The notes beneath the pieces are model-generated. The model was not told the DNA's origin and searched no databases. It was given only the letters and a program-made list of their open reading frames with translations. The translations under genes and the position numbers were made by a program. A stretch of 64,000 bases of DNA from Pseudomonadota bacterium. Lineage in GTDB: Bacteria > Pseudomonadota > Gammaproteobacteria > Burkholderiales > Burkholderiaceae_B. Positions 53,196 to 61,665 of this stretch are shown one piece after another (within the stretch, counting starts at the first letter, position 1; every line of letters starts with the position of its first letter). Location of the stretch: assembly GCA_023387815.1 (NCBI GenBank), contig JAEWHK010000074.1:33507-97506 (forward strand), in the 5' to 3' direction.

Positions 53196-53250
53196 ATTAA
53201 CATCCGTTTCAAAGGGGAGGGGAAAGAGGAGAAGCAGAAACGGACGGATT
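53163..53250 (-). ncRNA. Predicted CU-rich small RNA downstream of rpoH
   Basis: On the minus strand there is a hairpin whose 8-bp stem is TCCGTTTC (opposite GAAACGGA, bases 53203-53210 and 53237-53244). It encloses a 26-base loop made almost only of C and U, with CUUCUCCUC, CCCCUCCCC and similar motifs. It is followed by a short linker and a perfect terminator with nine U. A pyrimidine-rich loop complementary to Shine-Dalgarno sequences, ending in a strong terminator, is the typical layout of Hfq-type or anti-SD regulatory RNAs. The 5' end is a guess; no clear promoter was found, so it could instead be processed from the rpoH transcript. Confidence 0.5.
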
Positions 53251-53380
53251 CGAGGCATGTGTCTTGGACAGGCATGAACGAATCATGCTAATTAGTCAGT
53301 GGGTTCACCAGGAAGTTCCAGCCGCCCGTTGCGGAATATTTCAGATGATTACTTGATGGACCTTTTTCCCAAAAAGAAAA

Positions 53381-53401
53381 GGGCACCAGAAAAGGATGCC
53401 C
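53381..53401 (-). terminator. Terminator just after rpoH
   Basis: On the minus strand GGGCATCC pairs with GGTGCCC (one bulged base), followed by TTTTCTTTTT. It lies 25 bases after the rpoH stop codon. Confidence 0.7.
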
Positions 53402-53425
53402 TTGTTGCCTGACGGCGCTTCGCGT

Positions 53426-54304
53426 TTAAGCCGCGAAGGCGCCACGCATTTTTTTCAGTGCAGCCGACTCGATCTGACGGATGCGCTCGGCAGAGACGCC
53501 GAATTCGTCAGCCAATTCGTGCAGCGTAGAGCCGTCGCCTTCATCCTGAAGCCAGCGCGCCTCGATAATGCGGCGTGAGCGCGGATCCAGCACGGCCAGC
53601 GCGTTGGAAACACCAGCACCCTGCATATCGTCGTGTGCGCGACGATCCAGAACCGAACCGGGTTCCTGCTCGCCTTCATCGGACAGGTAAGAGATGGGGG
53701 CGAAATCGTCGCTATCGTCATCCTGCGATTCCAGCGACATATCGCGGCCGGTAAGGCGCACTTCCATCTCGGTCACGTCTTCAGGGCGAACGTTCAGCTT
53801 GGAGGCAATGCCTTCAATGTGCTCGGGTGTCAGTGTCTGACCATCAGGACGCATGCTGCGCAGATTGAAAAACAGTTTGCGCTGAGCCTTGGTGGTAGCC
53901 ACTTTCACCAGACGCCAGTTGCGAATGATGTATTCATGGATTTCGGCCTTGATCCAGTGGACGGCGAACGATACCAGACGCACACCACGGGTCACGTCAA
54001 AGCGTTTGACCGCTTTCATCAGGCCAATATTGCCTTCCTGAATGAGGTCTGCATGGGGCAGGCCATAACCCAGGTACTGGCGGGAAATGGAGACGACCAG
54101 ACGCAGGTGGGACATGATCAGTTCGCGGGCTGCGTTCAGATCGCCTTTATCCTGCAGGGTTGCACCCAGCTGCTGCTCACGTTCTGGCGTGAGCATGGGG
54201 ATGTGGTTGACAGCACTGATGTAAGATTCAATTGTTCCCAGCGCTCCTGGATTGGAGATCGCGGTAGCAATCGAATTTTGCAACGTAAGCGCTTGATTTG
54301 TCAT
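53426..54304 (-). CDS. rpoH: RNA polymerase heat-shock sigma factor (sigma-32)
   Basis: A 292-residue sigma-32. Region 2 has LRLVVSISRQYLGYGLPHADLIQEGNIGLMKAVKRFDVTRGVRLVSFAVHWIKAEI; the RpoH box is QRKLFFNLR; region 4 has LHELADEFGVSAERIRQIESAALKKMR. It directs transcription of chaperone and protease genes. A perfect CIRCE element lies about 50-75 bases upstream, so HrcA is likely to repress it. Confidence 0.97.
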   Translation of the reverse strand: MTNQALTLQNSIATAISNPGALGTIESYISAVNHIPMLTPEREQQLGATLQDKGDLNAARELIMSHLRLVVSISRQYLGYGLPHADLIQEGNIGLMKAVKRFDVTRGVRLVSFAVHWIKAEIHEYIIRNWRLVKVATTKAQRKLFFNLRSMRPDGQTLTPEHIEGIASKLNVRPEDVTEMEVRLTGRDMSLESQDDDSDDFAPISYLSDEGEQEPGSVLDRRAHDDMQGAGVSNALAVLDPRSRRIIEARWLQDEGDGSTLHELADEFGVSAERIRQIESAALKKMRGAFAA

Positions 54305-54350
54305 GGTTTTGTATATCTCCTGAAAGGAATATTCAAAGTATGTCTATATA

Positions 54351-54377
54351 TTAGCACTCTATGTGCCTGAGTGCTAA
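54351..54377. promoter_or_regulatory. CIRCE element (HrcA operator) upstream of rpoH
   Basis: TTAGCACTC, nine bases, GAGTGCTAA: a perfect match to the CIRCE inverted repeat. It lies 47 bases before the rpoH start, where HrcA binding would block transcription. Confidence 0.92.
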
Positions 54378-54463
54378 TATAGAGTCCTCATAAGCTAAAA
54401 AGTTCCGTTTCAGATCGTTTTCAAACCCTTGAAAAGGCCATTTTTTCGCACTTATGCATGCCT

Positions 54464-55315
54464 TTATTTCAGACGCTCTGCGTGAAAGCGCAAATGGTCT
54501 TCCATGAAAGTGGAAATGAAATAGTACCCGTGATCGTACTTCTCGTGGCGGCGCAGCGTAATGGGTTGTTCCGCCTTGGCGCAGGCGGCTTCCAGCAATT
54601 CGGGTAGAAGCTGCCCATCGGCCAGGAACTTGTCTGCCAGCCCCTGATCGACCAGAATACCTTCCGGGAAAGGAGTATGGGCCTTTTCCATCAGTTTGCT
54701 GGCATCGTAATTTTCCCAGGTTTCCCGATTCTGCCCCAGATAGCCTGAGAACGCCTTTTCGCCCCAGGGGCAGTTCATGGGGGCGCTGATAGGCGCAAAC
54801 GCAGAGACGGACCGGAACAGGTCCGGATTTTTCAGTGCAATGGTAAGCGCGCCATGTCCGCCCATGGAATGCCCGAAAATACCGGTACGTTTCGGATCTC
54901 CGCCGAATTCTTCGACAATGGCAGGCAGTTCTTTCGTTACGTAGCTGTACATCCTGTAGTGGTCTTTCCAGCCGGGTTCCGTTGAATCCAGATAAAAGCC
55001 TGCGCCCGTGCCAAAATCCCAGCCTTCGTCTTCGCCGGGAACATTGGCGCCGCGTGGACTGGTGTCTGGCGCAACCAGCATCAGACCAAGTTCAGCCGCG
55101 ATACGCTGAGCGCCGGCCTTGGTCATGAAGGTTTCTTCGGTACAAGTGAGCCCCGCAAGATAAATGAGGGCGGGCACCGGGCCGTTCTTGGCCTGTGGTG
55201 GAATGAACACTGAAAACTGCATGGGCAGGCCGATTTCTTCAGAATCATGACGGTAAAAGCGCTGCGTGCCATCAAAGCAGCTGTGTTCGTTTAAAAGCTG
55301 AAATTTTTCACTCAT
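54464..55315 (-). CDS. fghA: S-formylglutathione hydrolase
   Basis: A 283-residue alpha/beta-hydrolase of the esterase D family that hydrolyses S-formylglutathione to formate and glutathione, the last glutathione-dependent step of formaldehyde detoxification. Catalytic Ser in GHSMGGHGALTIALKNP; Asp in ILVDQGLADKFL; His in RHEKYDHGYYFISTF. Full length. The partner dehydrogenase gene (adhC/frmA) is not in this window. Confidence 0.93.
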   Translation of the reverse strand: MSEKFQLLNEHSCFDGTQRFYRHDSEEIGLPMQFSVFIPPQAKNGPVPALIYLAGLTCTEETFMTKAGAQRIAAELGLMLVAPDTSPRGANVPGEDEGWDFGTGAGFYLDSTEPGWKDHYRMYSYVTKELPAIVEEFGGDPKRTGIFGHSMGGHGALTIALKNPDLFRSVSAFAPISAPMNCPWGEKAFSGYLGQNRETWENYDASKLMEKAHTPFPEGILVDQGLADKFLADGQLLPELLEAACAKAEQPITLRRHEKYDHGYYFISTFMEDHLRFHAERLK

Positions 55316-55511
55316 GGTATGCCCTCACTCCTGAAGATTTATTGTGGATTCTTTGCCGAATAAACCGACAACTTGTACCATAGCATTGTTTTATTCCCGG
55401 TTACAATATAGGAAAAATATCACCGGTTGCAGAAGGTGCTTCCAGCGGGAAGTCTCCTTCGCCCGAGTGCCGCCCGCCCGCGCGACCACCCAATCAGTGT
55501 AGAGTACGACC

Positions 55512-56213
55512 ATGGCACGCTTACCTCGGCTTTACGCAGCCGGTATCCCTCAACTGGTACACGCAAAATTCCTGTTCCCGCTACCGGCACGCAGCGCGGC
55601 AGGCACCTCCCTGCTGGATGAACTGCAAAAATGGCTTTTTGATGGTCTGGCCCGTCATGCGGTAATGTTGCACGCCTGGACACTGACCGAGGACGGTATC
55701 CTCTTGCTGGCCACGCCAGGCGGCAAGAGCAGTCTGCCACGCCTGGTGCAGATGCTGGGGCGCAACCTGGCCACCACATTGCGCAGCGGACCGGTATTCT
55801 CCGGGCGCTATCGATCGACGCTGGTCGAGCCCGGAGTGTGGGTCATCCCCTCCATGATCTGGCTGGAAACCTGGGTGGCGCGCGAAAAAGGTGCCTCGGA
55901 CAGTGAAATCTGGCCATGGTCATCAGCTGGCTACCATACGGGCGCCTTCATGGGCTATTCACCGTACCTCAGCGACCATGCCGATTACTGGTCTTCGGGC
56001 AATACGCCTTTTGACCGTCAGGCAGCCTATAAGTCTCAGTTCTCCGAAGGTCTGTCCTCGGGCCCGCTGGCACAGATTTCACAGGCCCTGCATGGCCAGT
56101 GGGCACTGGGGTCACCCGGTTTTATCAGTCAGCTCGCCGCCACGGCCAGCCGACGTCCTGCGCAGGGCAAGCGGGGGCGGCCACGCAGACCGGCAGAGCC
56201 AGAAACAGAGTAA
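55512..56213 (+). CDS. RAYT/Y1-transposase-like protein with lost catalytic motifs
   Basis: A 233-residue protein that follows the RAYT (IS200-like, REP-associated tyrosine transposase) pattern. It begins MARLPRLYAAGIPQLVHAKF and has MLHAWTLTEDGILLLATPGGKSSLPRLVQMLGRNLATTL, FSGRYRSTLVEPGVWVIPSMIWLETWVARE and WPWSSAGYHTG. In active RAYTs the second segment contains HVH (HUH motif) and the third a catalytic Tyr. Here HVH is replaced by DGI and the Tyr by Trp/Leu, so cleavage of DNA is not expected. The frame is otherwise intact and full length, which suggests a domesticated role. Basic C-terminus (GKRGRPRRPAE). Confidence 0.65.
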   Translation: MARLPRLYAAGIPQLVHAKFLFPLPARSAAGTSLLDELQKWLFDGLARHAVMLHAWTLTEDGILLLATPGGKSSLPRLVQMLGRNLATTLRSGPVFSGRYRSTLVEPGVWVIPSMIWLETWVAREKGASDSEIWPWSSAGYHTGAFMGYSPYLSDHADYWSSGNTPFDRQAAYKSQFSEGLSSGPLAQISQALHGQWALGSPGFISQLAATASRRPAQGKRGRPRRPAEPETE

Positions 56214-56401
56214 GTGCAGGAAATCAAATAGTTGGTAAAGACGGAAACTGAATATTTGGCTACAAAACAGACAGGCGGAATAGATATAGCCCAAAAAATC
56301 AAGTAAAGCGTCACAGAAATCGAAAAATTTTACAAAAATTTTACGCTTGTACCAGTAGAGTTGCGTATACTCCACTGCTTCCCGTCAATCCTGGATTTAT
56401 T

Positions 56402-58294
56402 TTGCGATTTCAACTGCTTACGTTTGTTGTAGCACTGTTTCTTGTCTATTTTCTGAGCCGGTTTTTTCTGGTGTTATGGCAACGCAAGCGAGTCAGAGAT
56501 GCAAAAGGATCCGGACGTGTCTTCCTGGGTGGACTGCGCATTGACCTTAACCAGATCGCCACCTATGCTGCCTTGCCGGCGGTTCTCATCCCCTGGTTAT
56601 CAGACCAGCAATGGTTTGTGAGCGTACTGGCCTTCTGGTTTGCCGCCTGGTGGCTGGCCAGCGTGTTCATGGAAATCTGCACGCCCCAGTTCATTGACGA
56701 ATACGATACGCGCCCCAACCGGCTTTTCGTTGAATATCTTAAGCACCCCAAGGAAGTGTCCGGCATGTTGTGGCGGGGCTACAAGAAGGTGCTCGCGCTG
56801 GGCGTGCTGGTCTTTGCCGGCATGATTGCCCTGGCATTTCATCTCTTCACTGGTTTTACCGCTACAGCCCTGGCACCGTTATGGTCGCGCCCGCTTGAAT
56901 CACTGGCTTATGCTGCGCTTGCCTTTCTGATGATTCGCGGCACACTGAAAAAGCGGCCCATCAATCCATCGACCGTGGCCTTTGCCGGCGATGGCATGGT
57001 CAACAGCCTGGCACTCAATTCCATTTACAGTCTGTTCTACGCAATCTATGCCATGAAGTACGAGATGTCGGCAGAAGACGTCTACGGCAAGATGCCGGCA
57101 GAACAGATGAACCGGATCGTGTGTGAAACAGCAGGCATTCCGGTCGCATCGGTGGCAGACAAAGGGGCTGCAACCAGGCATCATCAGATCGTGCCGGAGC
57201 CTGCCGGCAAACCGCTGAATATCGTTCTGATTGTCGAAGAAAGCCTGGGGGCTCAGTATGTTCAGACCCTTGGCGGTCGCTCGCTGACTCCGCATCTGGA
57301 TGCACTCTACAAAGAAGGCTGGGGATTCACCCGGGCGTATGCCACGGGTACGCGATCCGTGCGCGGACTGGAAGCCCTGTCCGCAGGCTTTCCACCCACC
57401 ATTACACAATCGGTGTTCAAGCTGCCTGGCGCGCAATGCGGGTTTTTTACCATCGCCGATGCGCTCGGTGCACAGCATGGTTACCACTCCCGCTTTCTGT
57501 ACGGTGGCGAAGCGCACTTCGATAATATGAAGGGCTTTTTTCTGGGTAACGGTTTTCGCGAAGTGATCGACGGGCCGCAGTTTCAGAATCCGGCGTTTCT
57601 GGGAACCTGGGGCTACAGCGATGAAGACATGTTCAATCAGCTGGATCGTCTGCTCCAGCAGGATCACGCGCAAGGCAAGCCCACGCTCACACTGGCTTTC
57701 AGCGTAACCAATCATTCTCCCTGGGAATATCCGGAAGGCCGCATCGAAGTGAGCGGTGAGCGCGCAACCGTGGAAAATACGGTGCGCTACGCTGATTATG
57801 CGCTGGGGAGTTTTTTTGAAACCGCGAAAACACGCGAGTACTGGGACAACACGGTGTTCCTGGTTGTTGCCGACCACGATTCACGGGTCTTTGGTGCGGA
57901 TCTGATTCCTCTCAAACATTTTCACATTCCGGCGGTAATTCTGGGCGGACGCATCACCCCCCGGCTTGACGACCGTCTGATCAGCCAGATTGACCTGCCA
58001 CCGACCTTGCTGGCGCTGGCTGGTGCCGGTTGTGAGCATCCCATGATTGGTCAGGATCTGACGCAGCAGACACCAGATCGCGCCATCATGCAATACGGTG
58101 ACCGCTACGGATATCTGCGGGGCGATCAACTGACCGTGCTGGAGCCTCACCTGGATCCCCAGCAGTTTCGCTATACCGCCCCCGAGTCCTTTGAGCCGAT
58201 GTCTGAAGACCGGACGCTGATAGAACTGGCTCGCGCGCATGCCCTCTGGCCCTTCAGTGTTTACCGGGATAAAAGCTATACTGTGTCGAAATAA
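56402..58294 (+). CDS. LtaS-type sulfatase-family membrane protein
   Basis: A 630-residue protein: about five N-terminal helices (residues 1-190) and a large periplasmic sulfatase-like domain of the lipoteichoic acid synthase/phosphoglycerol transferase group. NIVLIVEESLGAQYV gives the metal-binding Glu; the probable Thr nucleophile is in YATGTRSVRGLEALSAG; WGYSDEDMFNQ and FLVVADHDSRVFG supply further metal ligands. In Gram-negatives such enzymes move phosphoglycerol or phosphoethanolamine groups onto glucans or LPS. No ATG fits; the frame begins at a TTG at 56402 with a weak ribosome site, so the start is uncertain. Confidence 0.85.
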   Translation: MRFQLLTFVVALFLVYFLSRFFLVLWQRKRVRDAKGSGRVFLGGLRIDLNQIATYAALPAVLIPWLSDQQWFVSVLAFWFAAWWLASVFMEICTPQFIDEYDTRPNRLFVEYLKHPKEVSGMLWRGYKKVLALGVLVFAGMIALAFHLFTGFTATALAPLWSRPLESLAYAALAFLMIRGTLKKRPINPSTVAFAGDGMVNSLALNSIYSLFYAIYAMKYEMSAEDVYGKMPAEQMNRIVCETAGIPVASVADKGAATRHHQIVPEPAGKPLNIVLIVEESLGAQYVQTLGGRSLTPHLDALYKEGWGFTRAYATGTRSVRGLEALSAGFPPTITQSVFKLPGAQCGFFTIADALGAQHGYHSRFLYGGEAHFDNMKGFFLGNGFREVIDGPQFQNPAFLGTWGYSDEDMFNQLDRLLQQDHAQGKPTLTLAFSVTNHSPWEYPEGRIEVSGERATVENTVRYADYALGSFFETAKTREYWDNTVFLVVADHDSRVFGADLIPLKHFHIPAVILGGRITPRLDDRLISQIDLPPTLLALAGAGCEHPMIGQDLTQQTPDRAIMQYGDRYGYLRGDQLTVLEPHLDPQQFRYTAPESFEPMSEDRTLIELARAHALWPFSVYRDKSYTVSK

Positions 58295-58368
58295 AGTCGA
58301 TTGTAAAAAACGCGATTCTCACTTTTTAGGTGGGCGTTTTTTCCGATCTCAATTTCGGAGAGTCAGGT

Positions 58369-59853
58369 ATGGAGTATTTGCTGGCACTGGACCAGGGCAC
58401 ATCAAGTTCCCGCAGCATTCTGTTTGATCGTAATGGTCACATCGCCGGCGTGGCGCAGCAGGAGTTCACCCAACACTATCCCCGCTCGGGTTGGGTTGAG
58501 CATGATGCAAACGAAATCTGGCGCAGTCAGTTCGAGACCATGCAGACCGTTATGCGTGAGAGCCAGGTCCCCATCGAACAGGTCCGGGCCATTGGCATTA
58601 CCAATCAGCGCGAAACGTCTGTGCTTTGGGATCGGAAAACTGGCGAACCTCTGGGGCCGGCCATCGTCTGGCAGGACCGGCGCGGCGAACCGCTATGCCG
58701 CCAGCTGCGCGAGCAGGGTCATGAACACATCATTCTGGAGAAAACCGGTCTGCGGCTGGACGCGTATTTTTCCGCGACCAAGCTGGTCTGGATGCTGGAG
58801 AATCTGCCGCAGGCACGCGAGCGAGCCGAGAAAGGCGAGCTGGCTTTTGGCACGATTGATACCTGGCTGATCTGGCAACTGACCCGTGGAAGGGTGCATG
58901 CGACGGATGTGACCAATGCGTCGCGCACCATGCTGTGGAATGTACGTACAAGTCAGTGGGATGCGCAGTTGCTGGATCTTTTCGGGATACCCGAGAGCCT
59001 GCTGCCACAAGTGTTGCCTTCCAGTGCTCACTACGGTGACCTCAATACCGATTTGCTGGGCCGCGCGCTGCCGATTTGCGGCGTGGCGGGCGATCAGCAC
59101 AGCGCGTTGTTTGGCCAGGCCTGCACGCGACCCGGGATGGCTAAAAATACCTATGGCACCGGCTGCTTCGCCTTGTTGCACACAGGTACACGCTATACGC
59201 CTTCAGATAACGGCCTTCTCACAACGCGTGTCGCCCAATACGGGCAGGGTGAACCGGAATTTGCGCTGGAAGGCAGCGTATTCGTGGCGGGCGCAGCCGT
59301 ACAGTGGCTGCGGGATGGGCTGGGAATTATCAAAACCAGCAGTGAGGTGCAGGCGCTTGCCGAGTCGGTGCCGGATAGCGGCGGCGTCATGTTCGTGCCT
59401 GCCTTCACCGGCCTGGGCGCTCCATACTGGAATGCCGATGCCCGCGGTACGTTGACGGGTCTCACGCGCGCGACCACAGCCGCGCATATTGCGCGCGCCG
59501 CCGTTGAGAGCATTGCCTATCAGAGTGCCGCACTGCTGTCGGCCATGGCTCGCGATGGCGTAGGGCTGCATGAACTCAGGGTCGACGGGGGCGCAAGTGT
59601 GAACGATGCGCTGATGCAGTTCCAGGCAGATCTGCTGGGAATCTTTGTGATTCGTCCAAAAGTCGTAGAAACTACGGCACTGGGCGCCGCCTATCTGGCC
59701 GGGTTGCAATGTGGTGTCTGGTCGGATCTGGCGGAAATTGAAGCGCTATGGCAGGTGGACAAGACCTTTGAGCCGAGCATGAGCGCCGACGAGGCCGACA
59801 GCCGCAAGGCGCTCTGGGAAAAGGCGGTGGCGCAAACCACACACGGCACGTGA
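58369..59853 (+). CDS. glpK: Glycerol kinase
   Basis: A 494-residue FGGY-family kinase that phosphorylates glycerol. N-terminal YLLALDQGTSSSRSILFDRNGHI (phosphate site), GITNQRETSVLWDRKTGEPLGPAIVWQDRR, GTIDTWLIWQLT and C-terminal LRVDGGASVNDALMQFQADLLG. The ATG at 58369 has GGAGAG upstream; the start at 58330 is rejected. glpF, glpD and glpR are not adjacent. The preceding LtaS-type gene also concerns glycerol phosphate chemistry, but they are 75 bases apart and co-transcription is only possible. Confidence 0.95.
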   Translation: MEYLLALDQGTSSSRSILFDRNGHIAGVAQQEFTQHYPRSGWVEHDANEIWRSQFETMQTVMRESQVPIEQVRAIGITNQRETSVLWDRKTGEPLGPAIVWQDRRGEPLCRQLREQGHEHIILEKTGLRLDAYFSATKLVWMLENLPQARERAEKGELAFGTIDTWLIWQLTRGRVHATDVTNASRTMLWNVRTSQWDAQLLDLFGIPESLLPQVLPSSAHYGDLNTDLLGRALPICGVAGDQHSALFGQACTRPGMAKNTYGTGCFALLHTGTRYTPSDNGLLTTRVAQYGQGEPEFALEGSVFVAGAAVQWLRDGLGIIKTSSEVQALAESVPDSGGVMFVPAFTGLGAPYWNADARGTLTGLTRATTAAHIARAAVESIAYQSAALLSAMARDGVGLHELRVDGGASVNDALMQFQADLLGIFVIRPKVVETTALGAAYLAGLQCGVWSDLAEIEALWQVDKTFEPSMSADEADSRKALWEKAVAQTTHGT

Positions 59854-59966
59854 ACTGGGGATCGGCCCGTTGATTCGCCAACGAGCGCTACACCACCGAC
59901 TTGCCAGAGAACCGGCAGCGAACCGGCAGACATCGCCGGAAACCCGGAATCCCGCGGCGCCGGCGA

Positions 59967-61340
59967 TCAGCTCAAAAACCGCATTTTGAACGATTTGCCC
60001 TTGATGTTCCGCTGGCTTAGGCGCTGCAGAGTGTCTTCGGCGATGCCGCGCTCAATGGCAACGAATGCGACGAAATCAAAAAGACTGATTTTGCCCACCT
60101 GTTCTGCCTTTAAGCCCAGATCCTTGGTCAGCGCGCCCAGCAGATCGCCTGCGCGCAGCTTATCTTTCTTGCCACCACGCAGACAGATGGTTCGCATGGG
60201 AGGCGCGAAAGCTCCCTTGCGGCGCGGCAGGGTGGACATGTCCAGCCACGCCAGGGGAGCGCCCAGCGCCTGCTCTATTCTGTCGGCACGGAATTTTTCC
60301 TGGGGTGTGCACAGGGTCAGCGCCAGACCCTTGCGTCCGGGCACCCGTCCCGTACGACCCACGCGATGAATATGCGTCTCGGCATTCGGCGACATATCCA
60401 CGTTGATGACCGCATCCAGTGTTGCGATGTCCAGGCCGCGCGCGGCTACGTCTGTGGCCACCAGCACTGAACAGCTCTGCCCGATAAAATCCACCAGCAC
60501 ATCTTCGCGATCACGCTGTTCCATATCGCCATGCAAGGTGCGGGCCTCGATGCCGCGCTGAAGCAGGGAGTCGGTCAGCGCTTCGCACTGCGCCTTGGTA
60601 TTGCAGAAGGCGAGGGTGGAGACGGGGCGATAAGCCTCAAGTAACCTCGCGGTTGTTTCGAACCGGTCTTCGTCTTCTGTGGAAACAAACAAGGCTTCCG
60701 TTTCGGGATGATCGGGTTTTTCATCCACACGGACATGAACCGGGTTCATCAGAAACCCTTCGCTGGCCTTGAGTATGGCGGGCGGGAACGTGGCCGAAAA
60801 CAGCAGACTTTGCCGTTTCAAGGGGCAGGCCTGAGTAATGGCACTGATGTCTTCGTAAAAGCCCATGTCGATCATGCGATCGGCTTCGTCCAGCACCAGA
60901 ACCTTGACGGCAGAGAGTCTGAGCACATCGCGGTCGACCAAATCCAACACTCGGCCGGGCGTTCCTACAACAATATGTGCACCATGTTGGAGCGATTCTG
61001 CCTGCGGCTTGAGCGCCGTGCCCCCATATAGTGCAAGCACTTTGATGTTTCCCAGCGCCCGCGCAAGCTTGCGAACTTCCTGGGCAACCTGCTCGGCGAG
61101 CTCACGGGTTGGGCACAGCACCAGCCCCTGACAGCCAAAATAAGCGGGGTTGAGTCGTTGCAGCAGCCCCAGTGCGAAGGCCAGGGTTTTGCCACTGCCG
61201 GTTTTGGCCTGGGCCAGTACGTCCCGACCTTCCAGGACCGCGGGCAGACTGGCAGCCTGTATTGGCGTCATGGCGTGAAAACCGAGCTCTGCCAGATTCT
61301 TCTGTTGGGCGTCGGAAAGGGGGAGGGTTGAGAAAGACAT
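59967..61340 (-). CDS. dbpA: ATP-dependent RNA helicase DbpA
   Basis: A 457-residue DEAD-box helicase. Motifs: AQAKTGSGKTLAFAL (I), VLDEADRMIDMGF (II, DEAD), LLFSATFP (III), DVAARGLDIATLDAVIN (V) and HRVGRTGRVPGRKGLAL (VI). The C-terminal DbpA RNA-binding domain is present (GGKKDKLRAGDLLGALTKDLGLKAEQVGKISLFDFVAFVAIERGIA), which targets 23S rRNA hairpin 92 for 50S maturation. The ATG at 61340 (MSFSTLPLSDAQ) aligns with known DbpA starts; the longer frame from 61382 begins with GTG. Confidence 0.94.
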   Translation of the reverse strand: MSFSTLPLSDAQQKNLAELGFHAMTPIQAASLPAVLEGRDVLAQAKTGSGKTLAFALGLLQRLNPAYFGCQGLVLCPTRELAEQVAQEVRKLARALGNIKVLALYGGTALKPQAESLQHGAHIVVGTPGRVLDLVDRDVLRLSAVKVLVLDEADRMIDMGFYEDISAITQACPLKRQSLLFSATFPPAILKASEGFLMNPVHVRVDEKPDHPETEALFVSTEDEDRFETTARLLEAYRPVSTLAFCNTKAQCEALTDSLLQRGIEARTLHGDMEQRDREDVLVDFIGQSCSVLVATDVAARGLDIATLDAVINVDMSPNAETHIHRVGRTGRVPGRKGLALTLCTPQEKFRADRIEQALGAPLAWLDMSTLPRRKGAFAPPMRTICLRGGKKDKLRAGDLLGALTKDLGLKAEQVGKISLFDFVAFVAIERGIAEDTLQRLSQRNIKGKSFKMRFLS

Positions 61341-61467
61341 GGAGGGCCTGGTAAGGAAATGAACCGGCACTGGGGCAGGCACGAAAAAGTCAATAAAATC
61401 GAAGAGTTATTGTAACGCATCCGATCTGGAATCCTATGGCCGTAGTTGTTCTGTCCCCAATTAAAAT

Positions 61468-61484
61468 TGAACCAAAATAGTGCG
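61468..61484. promoter_or_regulatory. NtrC-type binding site candidate
   Basis: TGAACCAAAATAGTGCG matches 14 of 17 positions of TGCACCAAAATGGTGCA, the NtrC box form. It lies about 180 bases before the gltB start, and glutamate synthase is a common target of nitrogen control. Confidence 0.45.
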
Positions 61485-61490
61485 TTGAAT

Positions 61491-61509
61491 AATAGGGTGC
61501 GTCCCTATT
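61491..61509. repeat. 19-bp inverted repeat AATAGGG-N5-CCCTATT
   Basis: Perfect seven-base arms (61491-61497 and 61503-61509) with a five-base spacer, seven bases beyond the NtrC-like site. It may be an operator or a small hairpin in the gltB leader. Confidence 0.5.
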
Positions 61510-61665
61510 TAATTTTCTTGCCACGCCTGTACAATCGCAGTATTCTTTGTCCTCCCTTACTGCGCTGCAGGATCGGTCTCAGCATAGCGGTGCTCGAATT
61601 CACCGACAGCCGAACATCCGGACCCGTCCCTCGCGCTCTTTACGCAGCATCCTGCGGAGTCTTCT

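Larger units (their letters stand above)
61341..61665. other. gltB promoter region
   Basis: These 325 bases separate the divergent dbpA and gltB genes. They hold an NtrC-like site (61468-61484) and a 19-bp inverted repeat (61491-61509), both listed separately. No other RNA or gene was seen. Confidence 0.5.

Noticed and set aside
55512..56213. Active RAYT transposon with REP elements
   Set aside because: Catalytic HUH and Tyr residues are missing and no REP-like hairpin pairs were found on either side.
56900..57877. 325-codon minus-strand frame opposite the LtaS-type gene
   Set aside because: Antisense shadow of a clear sulfatase-family gene.
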